From NCBI GenBank assembly GCA_003663415.1, contig QMZY01000029.1, forward strand, positions 1 through 8,938: a DNA stretch of 8,938 nucleotides, written 5' to 3'. The notes under the pieces are model-generated. The model made no database searches. It saw only the letters and a list, made by a program, of their open reading frames with translations, and was not told where the DNA came from. Origin of the DNA: Candidatus Aenigmatarchaeota archaeon. Lineage in GTDB: Archaea > Aenigmatarchaeota > Aenigmatarchaeia > QMZP01. Numbering within the stretch: position 1 is the stretch's first letter; each line of letters begins with the position of its first letter. The translations under genes were made by a program, and so were the position numbers. Below, one piece after another: positions 1 to 5,662 of this stretch.

Positions 1-6
1 AACACC

Positions 7-15
7 AATTTAAAC
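7..15 (+). promoter_or_regulatory. candidate TATA box of the first gene
   Basis: The sequence AATTTAAAC is centred about 26 nt before the ATG at 37. That is the usual archaeal spacing from TATA box to transcription start, so the transcript could begin at or next to the start codon (leaderless). No Shine-Dalgarno sequence precedes this ATG, which fits. The core ATTTAAAC recurs exactly before rpo7 (7601-7608). Promoter function is inferred from sequence and spacing only. Confidence 0.4.
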
Positions 16-36
16 CCTGAAAATAAATTTATTTAT

Positions 37-810
37 ATGAAGGCGCGTTTTCTTGTGTTTTTGATGGTTTTTCTTTTAGGTTTTCTTATGATTTATACAG
101 CATGGGATATTTATACGAAACCGAAACAAACAAATGTGTGCAGTGCTGAAAACATTTCTTGTGCAAGGGACTTGCATACCAAAAACGTCAATTGCATTCC
201 TTCTTCAACAATAGTGAAAACAAAGGACGGGATTACAATAATGATCAATATCACAAGAATTGGTGACAAATGTGTAAGGACGGAAAGGGTTTTGGATGCA
301 GAGGGGAAGGATTATCTTATAGGGTATAAAGTAAATTGCAGCTTCCCGTTAAACGATATGAAAGACCCAAAGGTTCTTAAAAACTGTTCTGGTTCTCTGT
401 ATGATTATCTTGTTCCCGAAGAAGGCGGTGAAGGAGGTGGCGGAGACAGCGGAGCAGGAGAAGGAACACAGGAAACCCCAACAGCACTTTACTGCCCGCT
501 CAATGATATTCAATGCAAAGAGGAAGCAAAAAACCGTATTGTTAATTGCATAGATTCAGAGATAACAAACGTGGAGTTTAGATGGGAACCTGACGGTTAC
601 TGGACAGCATATACAGAGATACAAAGGACTGGAGAAGTATGTGAAATTTATATGGAAATATTGAACGCTGTGAACATACCTCCTGGCGTGCCTGCGGATA
701 TAATAGGGTATAATCTAACCTGTGAGGTTCCTGTAACAGAAGTTCCTTATATGGAACAACTGACATCTCAGTGGTGTTCCGGAAAGCTTCTTGATTATCT
801 GTACGATTAG
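37..810 (+). CDS. exported membrane-anchored protein with duplicated six-cysteine domain
   Basis: This 257-residue protein is not a family I recognise. Residues 4-22 are a hydrophobic signal or anchor after a basic MKAR start, so the rest is probably outside the membrane. It consists of two copies of one domain, residues 35-125 and 153-255, joined by a Gly/Glu-rich linker (about 128-147). Cysteines at 35, 42, 53, 79, 101 and 117 match those at 153, 160, 171, 202, 229 and 247. The first three have identical spacing (C-x6-C-x10-C), and each copy ends in CSG-x-L-x-DYL. Three disulfides per copy is a reasonable inference. Five N-glycosylation sequons (N39, N71, N100, N116, N226) support a surface location. 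The ATG has a candidate TATA box at leaderless spacing. The next gene starts 40 nt later and the block continues into a secretion ATPase, so a pilus or secretion link is possible but unproven. Confidence 0.85.
   Translation: MKARFLVFLMVFLLGFLMIYTAWDIYTKPKQTNVCSAENISCARDLHTKNVNCIPSSTIVKTKDGITIMINITRIGDKCVRTERVLDAEGKDYLIGYKVNCSFPLNDMKDPKVLKNCSGSLYDYLVPEEGGEGGGGDSGAGEGTQETPTALYCPLNDIQCKEEAKNRIVNCIDSEITNVEFRWEPDGYWTAYTEIQRTGEVCEIYMEILNAVNIPPGVPADIIGYNLTCEVPVTEVPYMEQLTSQWCSGKLLDYLYD
139..411 (+). repeat. first copy of duplicated six-Cys domain (protein-level repeat)
   Basis: Residues 35-125 of the first protein. Cysteine spacing is C-x6-C-x10-C-x25-C-x21-C-x15-C and the copy ends CSGSLYDYL. The copy at 493-801 shares the first two spacings, an IGYxxxC motif before the fifth cysteine and the CSG-x-L-x-DYL end. 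Spacing in the second half differs, so the duplication is old rather than recent. Confidence 0.8.
493..801 (+). repeat. second copy of duplicated six-Cys domain (protein-level repeat)
   Basis: Residues 153-255 of the first protein. Cysteine spacing is C-x6-C-x10-C-x30-C-x26-C-x17-C and the copy ends CSGKLLDYL. The extra residues relative to the first copy lie around the fourth and fifth cysteines. It is separated from the first copy by a Gly/Glu-rich flexible linker. Confidence 0.8.
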
Positions 811-813
811 CTG

Positions 814-821
814 TATTTATA
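814..821 (+). promoter_or_regulatory. candidate TATA box before the winged-helix membrane protein
   Basis: TATTTATA lies four bases after the stop codon of the preceding gene, with its centre about 33 nt before the ATG at 851. It would place transcription start near 843-845, giving a leader of only a few bases. The 40-nt gap is otherwise A/T-rich without other visible structure. Weak evidence, since such sequences are common by chance in AT-rich DNA. Confidence 0.3.
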
Positions 822-850
822 GATGCGTAAATAAATAAAATAAAGAGAAA

Positions 851-1384
851 ATGGAAAAGAACAGCTATCCGGAGGGGTTTTACATTGAGACAGAAATAGA
901 TAAGCTTTTTTCTCTTGTAAAGAAAAAGGGCATAGTTGGTTTTTCAGAAGCAGCAAAAAAGTTTTCAGTGTCTGAAAATGAGATAGAAGAATGGGCAAAG
1001 ATTTTGGAAGAGCATAAACTTGTAAAGCTTCATTATCCTATAGGCAAGGAGCCTGAAATAATATATTCTGAAACAGCAAAGAATATGAAATCCAAAAAAA
1101 AGAGAAAAGGCAAACCTTCAAAAATAACCGGTTTTGTTGTTTCTGGTATGTCTGTGGCAATTCTTTGCATATATTTAGCATATGTATATACTGTGGACAA
1201 CCTTAGAAACTACAACATAAGGGCTGTTATAAACGAGAAAGCAAGCGTATTTACAAATTATATTTCCCGTTTGCCTTATCCTTTAAACAGGCCTGTTGTT
1301 TTTATATTGACAATCTTAATAATAATTATTGGTTGTGTTTTGGTAATAAAAACCATCGGAAAGAAAAGGAAAAAGAAAAGGTAA
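851..1384 (+). CDS. winged-helix domain protein with two C-terminal membrane helices
   Basis: The 177-residue protein has a cytoplasmic winged-helix domain (about residues 12-75), with a recognition-helix-like stretch FSEAAKKFSVSENEIEEWAK (31-50) and a short wing with HYPIG at 61-65. A very basic linker (80-91) follows, then membrane helix 1 (about 92-114), an external loop of about 33 residues, membrane helix 2 (about 148-167) and a basic tail KKRKKKR. Positive charges on both inner sides support N-in/C-in topology. The same order, HTH then two membrane helices, is known in the archaellum regulators ArnR/ArnR1 of Sulfolobus; that is an architectural comparison, not a homology claim. Its stop codon is one base from the start of the secretion ATPase gene, so the two are almost surely cotranscribed. 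It may be a membrane-bound regulator of the pilus/secretion locus, or the winged helix may serve as a protein-binding adaptor for the ATPase. Confidence 0.85.
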   Translation: MEKNSYPEGFYIETEIDKLFSLVKKKGIVGFSEAAKKFSVSENEIEEWAKILEEHKLVKLHYPIGKEPEIIYSETAKNMKSKKKRKGKPSKITGFVVSGMSVAILCIYLAYVYTVDNLRNYNIRAVINEKASVFTNYISRLPYPLNRPVVFILTILIIIIGCVLVIKTIGKKRKKKR

Positions 1385-1385
1385 T

Positions 1386-2882
1386 ATGTCTTCGGAAATT
1401 ATAGACCAATACAAGCTTGTGATTGATGATGTTCCCGCAACTGTAAAGATTGTTAGAGATCCGAACGAGTTCGTTCCTGTTTATCATTTGATTTTTCCAA
1501 GAATAGAAACAGCTACGCAGGTTGCTCTTGAAAGCATAAGAGAGAAAATGCTTACAGAAATGGAAATAGAGCCTGAAGAAATTCTGAGTTTGAAAGAACT
1601 TGAAAAACTTAAAGTTGAATTCAGGGAAAAAACAATAAAGATGCTGAAAGAAGAATTACCGCATCTAACAGAAGTCAACAGAAAGATTCTCTCTGGTATA
1701 TTGATGCATCAGTCTCTTGGTTTAGGACCTATAGAAATTCTTTTGCAGGACAGAAACCTTGAGGAAATTGTTATAAACAATTCAAAAACCCCCCTGTGGG
1801 TTTATCATATAAAACTTGGCTGGTTGAAAACAAACATAACAGTTAAAGATGAAAATCAAATATACAATTATGCTGCTTCTATAGGCAGAAGAGTGGGAAC
1901 ACAAATTACAAACCTAAATCCTCTTATGGATGCATACCTCACAAGCGGTGACAGGGCAAATGCCACTCTTTTTCCAATAAGCTCAACAGGAAACACATTA
2001 ACTATAAGAAAGTTTGCGAGAAGGCCATGGACCATAACTGATTTTATAGAAATGGGAACGCTTTCTTCTGACCTTGCTGCCTTTCTTTGGCTGACAATTC
2101 AATACGAAATAAACGTTGTGGTTGCTGGCGGAACCGCTTCTGGAAAAACATCTATTCTCAATGCTTTAACCTGCTTTATACCGCCAAACCACAGAATTAT
2201 ATCCATAGAGGATACCAGAGAAATACAGCTTCCAAAGTTTCTTCACTGGGTTCCCTTGACTACAAGACCTCCAAACCCGGAAGGCAAGGGCAAAGTTACT
2301 ATGCTTGACCTTCTTGTAAATTCTTTAAGAATGAGACCTGACAGGATTATAGTGGGTGAAATCAGGAGGGGAAAGGAAGCGCAGGTTTTGTTCGAAGCAA
2401 TAAATACGGGTCATTCTGTTTATTCAACCCTTCACGCAAACACAGCAGAAGAGGCGTATAGAAGGCTGGTGAATCCTCCGATAGATATACCTCCTGCCCT
2501 TTTAGGCAGTTTGCAGCTTATACTTGTTATGCACAGGGACAGGAGAAGGGGAATAAGAAGGGTTCTTGAAATAGCAGAGCTTATCCCGACAAGCGCTTTA
2601 AAGGCTATGGGCATAGAACTGAACACCATATTCAGATGGATATCTTCAGAAGATAAAATAACGCAGATTTCAAATTCATACAGAACCATGAATGATATAA
2701 AGCTTTATTCTGGCATGTCAGACGATGACATAGAAAAGGATATAATGGAGAAAAAGGAAATTCTGGACTGGTTTGTAAAAAACAAGGTAAAGGATATTCA
2801 TAAAGTTGGTAGGATAGTTTCTGAGTATTATAGAAATAAAGAAGAGGTTTTGAGAAAGGTAAGAAAAGGTAAAAAGAAGTAA
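1386..2882 (+). CDS. type IV pilus/secretion system ATPase, TadA/VirB11/FlaI-like (GspE superfamily)
   Basis: This 498-residue protein is a hexameric-type AAA-like ATPase that powers assembly of type IV pilus-like filaments or secretion at the cytoplasmic membrane face. The N-terminal domain covers about residues 1-215. The catalytic core has Walker A GGTASGKT (248-255), an Asp box IISIEDTREI (271-280), Walker B RIIVGEIRR (320-328) and a His box TGHSVYSTLHAN (341-352). Family key residues are all present, so it should be active. The sequence around PKFLHWVPLTTRPPNPEGKG (283-302) resembles archaeal TadA-like ATPases rather than bacterial PilB; no zinc-binding cysteine insert is seen. The gene starts one base after the stop of the winged-helix membrane protein. 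The next gene encodes an exported protein rather than the usual multi-pass platform protein (TadC/FlaJ). The C terminus ends in a basic stretch (KVRKGKKK). Which filament or substrate it serves cannot be read from the sequence. Confidence 0.95.
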   Translation: MSSEIIDQYKLVIDDVPATVKIVRDPNEFVPVYHLIFPRIETATQVALESIREKMLTEMEIEPEEILSLKELEKLKVEFREKTIKMLKEELPHLTEVNRKILSGILMHQSLGLGPIEILLQDRNLEEIVINNSKTPLWVYHIKLGWLKTNITVKDENQIYNYAASIGRRVGTQITNLNPLMDAYLTSGDRANATLFPISSTGNTLTIRKFARRPWTITDFIEMGTLSSDLAAFLWLTIQYEINVVVAGGTASGKTSILNALTCFIPPNHRIISIEDTREIQLPKFLHWVPLTTRPPNPEGKGKVTMLDLLVNSLRMRPDRIIVGEIRRGKEAQVLFEAINTGHSVYSTLHANTAEEAYRRLVNPPIDIPPALLGSLQLILVMHRDRRRGIRRVLEIAELIPTSALKAMGIELNTIFRWISSEDKITQISNSYRTMNDIKLYSGMSDDDIEKDIMEKKEILDWFVKNKVKDIHKVGRIVSEYYRNKEEVLRKVRKGKKK

Positions 2883-2885
2883 CTA

Positions 2886-2891
2886 TTTTTT
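2886..2891 (+). terminator. possible oligo-T terminator after the ATPase gene
   Basis: A run of six T residues follows the ATPase stop codon by a few bases. Archaeal intrinsic termination mainly needs a T-rich stretch, without a hairpin. The run is short and could equally be part of a weak TATA box (TTTTTTAAT, centred about 26 nt before the ATG at 2916) for the next gene. Confidence 0.25.
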
Positions 2892-2915
2892 AATCCGTGT
2901 ATAAATAATTGTTAT

Positions 2916-4430
2916 ATGAAAAAGGGATTTATATATATTGTGGAGATTATAGTAATTGGTCTTTTTGTGTTTGTTGCGATGCTTCAATTCACGTATCTTC
3001 CTTATATAGACAGCTCATGGGAATATACAAAACTTAAAATGCAAGCAAATGATCTTGTTTTTTTTCTGGAAAAAAACAGAACAGACTGGTTTAACTCAAC
3101 GCAGGTTTCTTCAGTGCTTTCGCATTTTTTACCCTCCAGCATACTTTACAGCTTAAGAATAGAAAACACAATAAAACCGCGTATAGTCGTGGGCTGTCTT
3201 TGCAACGATAGCGAATTCAATGATTTGCAGGATATTCTAACGAACGTCACGCTTAACAGGCCTGTTAGGTTTGTTCTGGACCAGATAGACCCTGATAACC
3301 CTGCATTTTCTCATATTTATGACGTTGTGTTTCTGAAAAACAGAGCCCTTGGAAACTACTATTCACGGATTAGAAGTTATCTGGGTGATGATAAAGGGAT
3401 TGTTGAATTCAGAACTTTTAAGCAAAGTGAAATAGATTCTGTGCAGAGTGATTTTTTTAATCTGGTCTGGAACAATTCTCTTTCTCCAAACAGTAACGAT
3501 GTTGTTTTCTCTGATACAGCGGACCCGGAAAACAGGTTTTACACAGTAAAAAAGCTTTTTTATCATATCCCTGTTTTTACAGAAGATTTTGAGAATGGCG
3601 CCTCTGACTGGATTGCATCTGGAGATTGGAACGTCAATAACGGATGGTATGAAGGATATAATGATACTGGTCCTGATAATTTTTCAAAAAGCTATTACAA
3701 TGAATGGTTTTCAGGTCCTTACACTCTTTCGGGTGATTTCTACATATTTAATGAGTTGGGGCTTGGAAAGAACGCTGTGTTTTTTGTTGGTTACAGAAAC
3801 GAAAACAATTACATAAGAGTGAGGTTTGACAATGTTTCTGGCAAGATTGGTGTGGAGGAGATTGTTTCTGGTGCGATTAATAACCTTGGTTCTGTAAATT
3901 ACCCTGTGAATCATTCTGTGTGGAACAGGATAGAAATATATTTAGGAAACAGAGTGAAGGTGTATATAAACAAGAGTCTTGTATTGACTTCTTTGCCCGT
4001 TTCTTTCGAGCCCTCTTTAAACAGCAGGGTGGGTGTTGGTGTTGATTACGGTAAAACAGGTTTTGACAATATAAGTCTTAGATACGGAAAGGAGAAAACA
4101 TTTCAGGGTTTTTCGCTAACAAAAGTGTATCCAAAAGATGACAGAAAGGAAAAAATAATTCTCTTGCAAAACGTTACCAGTGTTCCTGTTTGTATATTAA
4201 ACCAGCACATTGTTGATGGTTCTGGAAGGACGGCATGGCTTTCTGGGGGCGTGGAAACAAACGAAATAAAAACACTTATAAAAAGCCTTATTGTCTGGGC
4301 TGCTGGAAACAAATACACTGTAATAGATAATGAATTAAAAAAACCAGCATCAGCTGCCCTGTTTAAATCTTTTAGCGAAAACATGCCAGAAACAGTAAAA
4401 ATTGTTTTGACATTAGGATATGCTTTTTAA
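2916..4430 (+). CDS. membrane-anchored surface protein with LamG/concanavalin-like domain inserted in a second domain
   Basis: The 504-residue protein starts with KKG and a hydrophobic helix (residues 5-25) containing E10. This resembles a class III (pilin-like) N terminus, though the Glu falls at +6 instead of +5 if cleavage is after G4. Ten N-x-S/T sequons (60, 97, 110, 186, 255, 306, 332, 352, 385, 419) indicate an extracellular body. Residues 221-390 look like a concanavalin/LamG-type jelly roll: it begins with EDFENGASDWIASGDWNV, has FFVGYRNENNYIRVRFDN (289-306), WNRIEIYLGNRVKVYIN (336-352) and ends VGVDYGKTGFDNISL. The flanks (about 87-220 and 391-465) look like the halves of one alpha/beta domain: DVVFLKN (136-142), YYSRIRSYLGDDKGIVEF (148-165) and, after the insertion, GRTAWLSGG (437-445) with ETNEIKTLIKSLIVWAAG. 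This recalls GATase1-like folds, but only loosely. Function is unknown; carbohydrate binding or adhesion is plausible. It is 33 nt downstream of the ATPase gene and may be its substrate. The start looks leaderless. Confidence 0.8.
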   Translation: MKKGFIYIVEIIVIGLFVFVAMLQFTYLPYIDSSWEYTKLKMQANDLVFFLEKNRTDWFNSTQVSSVLSHFLPSSILYSLRIENTIKPRIVVGCLCNDSEFNDLQDILTNVTLNRPVRFVLDQIDPDNPAFSHIYDVVFLKNRALGNYYSRIRSYLGDDKGIVEFRTFKQSEIDSVQSDFFNLVWNNSLSPNSNDVVFSDTADPENRFYTVKKLFYHIPVFTEDFENGASDWIASGDWNVNNGWYEGYNDTGPDNFSKSYYNEWFSGPYTLSGDFYIFNELGLGKNAVFFVGYRNENNYIRVRFDNVSGKIGVEEIVSGAINNLGSVNYPVNHSVWNRIEIYLGNRVKVYINKSLVLTSLPVSFEPSLNSRVGVGVDYGKTGFDNISLRYGKEKTFQGFSLTKVYPKDDRKEKIILLQNVTSVPVCILNQHIVDGSGRTAWLSGGVETNEIKTLIKSLIVWAAGNKYTVIDNELKKPASAALFKSFSENMPETVKIVLTLGYAF

Positions 4431-4452
4431 TTTTAAAAATTAATATAATATA

Positions 4453-4457
4453 GGTGA
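4453..4457 (+). promoter_or_regulatory. Shine-Dalgarno-like GGTGA deciding the TTG start of aIF-1A
   Basis: GGTGA sits four bases before the TTG at 4462. No in-frame ATG or GTG exists between the upstream region and the first conserved residues, and the in-frame codons just upstream are ATA, GGT, GAT and TGC. The TTG start is therefore well supported. Confidence 0.65.
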
Positions 4458-4461
4458 TTGC

Positions 4462-4746
4462 TTGGAAAAACCAGAAGAAGTTATAAGAGTCAGAACACCA
4501 AAAGGAAACGAGTTGTTAGGAACAGTAGAAGAGCTTTTGGGCGCGAGCAGATTTAAGGTTAAATGTACAGATGAGAAGACAAGGTTATGCAGAATTCCCG
4601 GAAAATTCAGGAAAAGGGTTAATATAAGGGTTGGTGATGTTGTTTTGGTAAGACCCTGGGATGTGGAACCTGATGAAAAGGGAGATATTGAGTGGATATA
4701 TACAAAAACACAAACAGAATGGTTAAGAAGGAAAGGGTTTATATAA
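4462..4746 (+). CDS. eif1A: translation initiation factor aIF-1A
   Basis: This 94-residue protein is the archaeal homologue of eukaryotic eIF1A and bacterial IF1. It binds the A-site region of the 30S subunit and helps start-codon selection. The single OB/S1-like fold shows family motifs in order: VRTPKGNELLGTVEELLGAS (10-29), FKVKCTDEKTRLCRIPGKFR (31-50), GDVVLVRPWDVEPDEKGDIE (58-77) and the ending IYTKTQTEWLRRKGF. The tryptophan usually found in the archaeal WVREGD stretch is replaced: here it reads NIRVGD. The protein is slightly short (archaeal members are about 100-115 residues) because both the N-terminal tail and the C-terminal extension are minimal. Translation starts at TTG with GGTGA upstream. 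The next gene follows after 6 nt, so it is probably cotranscribed with the small membrane protein and nth. Confidence 0.95.
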   Translation: MEKPEEVIRVRTPKGNELLGTVEELLGASRFKVKCTDEKTRLCRIPGKFRKRVNIRVGDVVLVRPWDVEPDEKGDIEWIYTKTQTEWLRRKGFI

Positions 4747-4752
4747 ATTAAT

Positions 4753-5031
4753 ATGGAGAAAAACACTCTTATTGCCTTAGGAATTGTGTTTGTTGTTGTA
4801 TTTGTGCTGCTTGTTTTGTTTAATCCTTTCATACCAAGAGCAGGACCCGTAGATATTAAAAACTTTAGACTGCTCTGCCAAGAATTTGGCAAAAAAACAT
4901 GCGACACGGAAGCGAAACTGCCAGACTATTGGGAAAAGTCCTCAGAGGTTATAGAAAACGGGAAGTCTGTGAAAAAAAGCTGCGCAGATGTTTTGAAATG
5001 CAAATCCTGCAATGAGTGTGGTTTTTGGTAG
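4753..5031 (+). CDS. small cysteine-rich membrane-anchored protein, unknown function
   Basis: This is a 92-residue protein with no recognised family. Residues 5-24 form a membrane helix with a short N terminus (MEKN). The remaining 68 residues are probably external and hold six cysteines (42, 50, 77, 83, 86, 89). The last three form C-x2-C-x2-C, four residues from the end (CKSCNECGFW). The cluster could be disulfide-bonded outside the cell or bind a metal or iron-sulfur centre; the sequence cannot decide. The C-x7-C pair near residue 42 is followed by a YWEKSSEV stretch (59-66). The gene lies 6 nt after aIF-1A and its stop codon is one base from the probable nth start, so it is embedded in an operon. 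It shares the simple layout of anchor plus six cysteines with the first gene of the window, but the spacing differs and homology is not visible. Confidence 0.78.
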   Translation: MEKNTLIALGIVFVVVFVLLVLFNPFIPRAGPVDIKNFRLLCQEFGKKTCDTEAKLPDYWEKSSEVIENGKSVKKSCADVLKCKSCNECGFW

Positions 5032-5032
5032 C

Positions 5033-5662
5033 ATGGATAAAGAAAAAGCAAACAAAATGCTTGAAGCTTTGAAAAAGGCATATCCAAATCCGCACCATTA
5101 TATTATTTTTGAAAACCCTTTTCAGCTGTTAATAGCAACTGTTCTTTCCGCTCAGTGTAAGGACGAAATTGTTAATGAAACAACGAAAATGCTCTTTAAA
5201 AAATTCAAAAAACCTGAAGATTTTATGGAAGCGGATTTAAAGAATTTGGAAAAAGCCATAAAAAGCGTAACATTTGCAAAAAACAAAGCCAAACACATTA
5301 AAAAACTGTGCGAAATTCTTGTGAATGATTTCAACGGAAAAGTTCCGGAAACAATGGAAGAACTTGTAAAGTTTCCCGGAATAGGAAGAAAATCAGCAAA
5401 TGCCATACTTCAGCACGCTTTTAACAAGATTGAAGGCATAGTTGTAGATACGCATGTAATAAGGGTTTCTTACAGAATGGGCTGGACAAATGAAAAGAAT
5501 CCTGAAAAAATAGAAAAGGATTTGATGAAGTTGTTTGATAAAAAGGACTGGAAATGGATACAGTTTTATTTAAAATCTCACGGAAGAAGCGTTTGCAAAC
5601 CAAAACCCAAATGCAACGAATGCTTTCTCCGGAACTTGTGCCCAAAGGCAGGTGTAAAATGA
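5033..5662 (+). CDS. nth: endonuclease III (DNA glycosylase/AP lyase)
   Basis: Nth removes oxidised pyrimidines from DNA and cleaves the abasic site by beta-elimination. From the ATG at 5033 the protein has 209 residues, close to the 211 of the E. coli enzyme. The helix-hairpin-helix is VKFPGIGRKSANAIL (112-126) with catalytic Lys at 120. Catalytic Asp is at 139 in VVDTHVIRVSYRMGW. The C-terminal [4Fe-4S] cysteines are at 188, 194, 197 and 203, giving C-x5-C-x2-C-x5-C; the classic first gap is x6. Positions agree with E. coli numbering to within one residue. An ATG at 5012 in the same frame would add seven residues (MSVVFGS) and overlap the preceding gene by 20 nt; the 5033 start, one base after that gene's stop, is preferred. 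The stop codon overlaps the start of the phosphoesterase gene (ATGA). Confidence 0.95.
   Translation: MDKEKANKMLEALKKAYPNPHHYIIFENPFQLLIATVLSAQCKDEIVNETTKMLFKKFKKPEDFMEADLKNLEKAIKSVTFAKNKAKHIKKLCEILVNDFNGKVPETMEELVKFPGIGRKSANAILQHAFNKIEGIVVDTHVIRVSYRMGWTNEKNPEKIEKDLMKLFDKKDWKWIQFYLKSHGRSVCKPKPKCNECFLRNLCPKAGVK
5651..5654 (+). promoter_or_regulatory. Shine-Dalgarno-like GGTG for the phosphoesterase start
   Basis: GGTG lies four bases before the ATG at 5659, inside the end of nth. Together with the ATGA stop/start overlap it fixes the start at 5659 rather than the in-frame ATG at 5554, which would overlap nth by 109 nt and add 35 residues lacking family resemblance. Confidence 0.55.

Noticed and set aside
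2087..2308. Second + strand reading frame inside the ATPase gene
   Set aside because: It overlaps the Walker A and Asp-box coding sequence in another frame, without recognisable features.
3383..3460. Possible C/D box guide RNA starting from GTGATGA near 3384
   Set aside because: No D box (CTGA) at suitable spacing and no second C'/D' pair; it lies within a coding region.
4421..4450. Near-palindromic TTAATTTTAAAAATTAA after the surface protein gene as a hairpin terminator or operator
   Set aside because: It is pure A/T with imperfect symmetry and could arise by chance; it may include a TATA box for aIF-1A but spacing to the TTG and its GGTGA does not settle this.
4440..4907. Reverse-strand reading frame of 155 codons
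   Set aside because: It lies opposite aIF-1A and the small membrane protein, is Ser/Thr/Leu/Asn-rich without motifs, and the forward gene aIF-1A is certain.
5012..5032. Earlier nth start at 5012
   Set aside because: It overlaps the preceding gene and adds residues without family match; the 5033 start fits E. coli Nth numbering. Not fully excluded.
5554..5658. N-terminal extension of the phosphoesterase from an ATG at 5554
   Set aside because: It would overlap nth by 109 nt, lacks similarity to PE domains, and the ATG at 5659 has GGTG upstream and an ATGA overlap.
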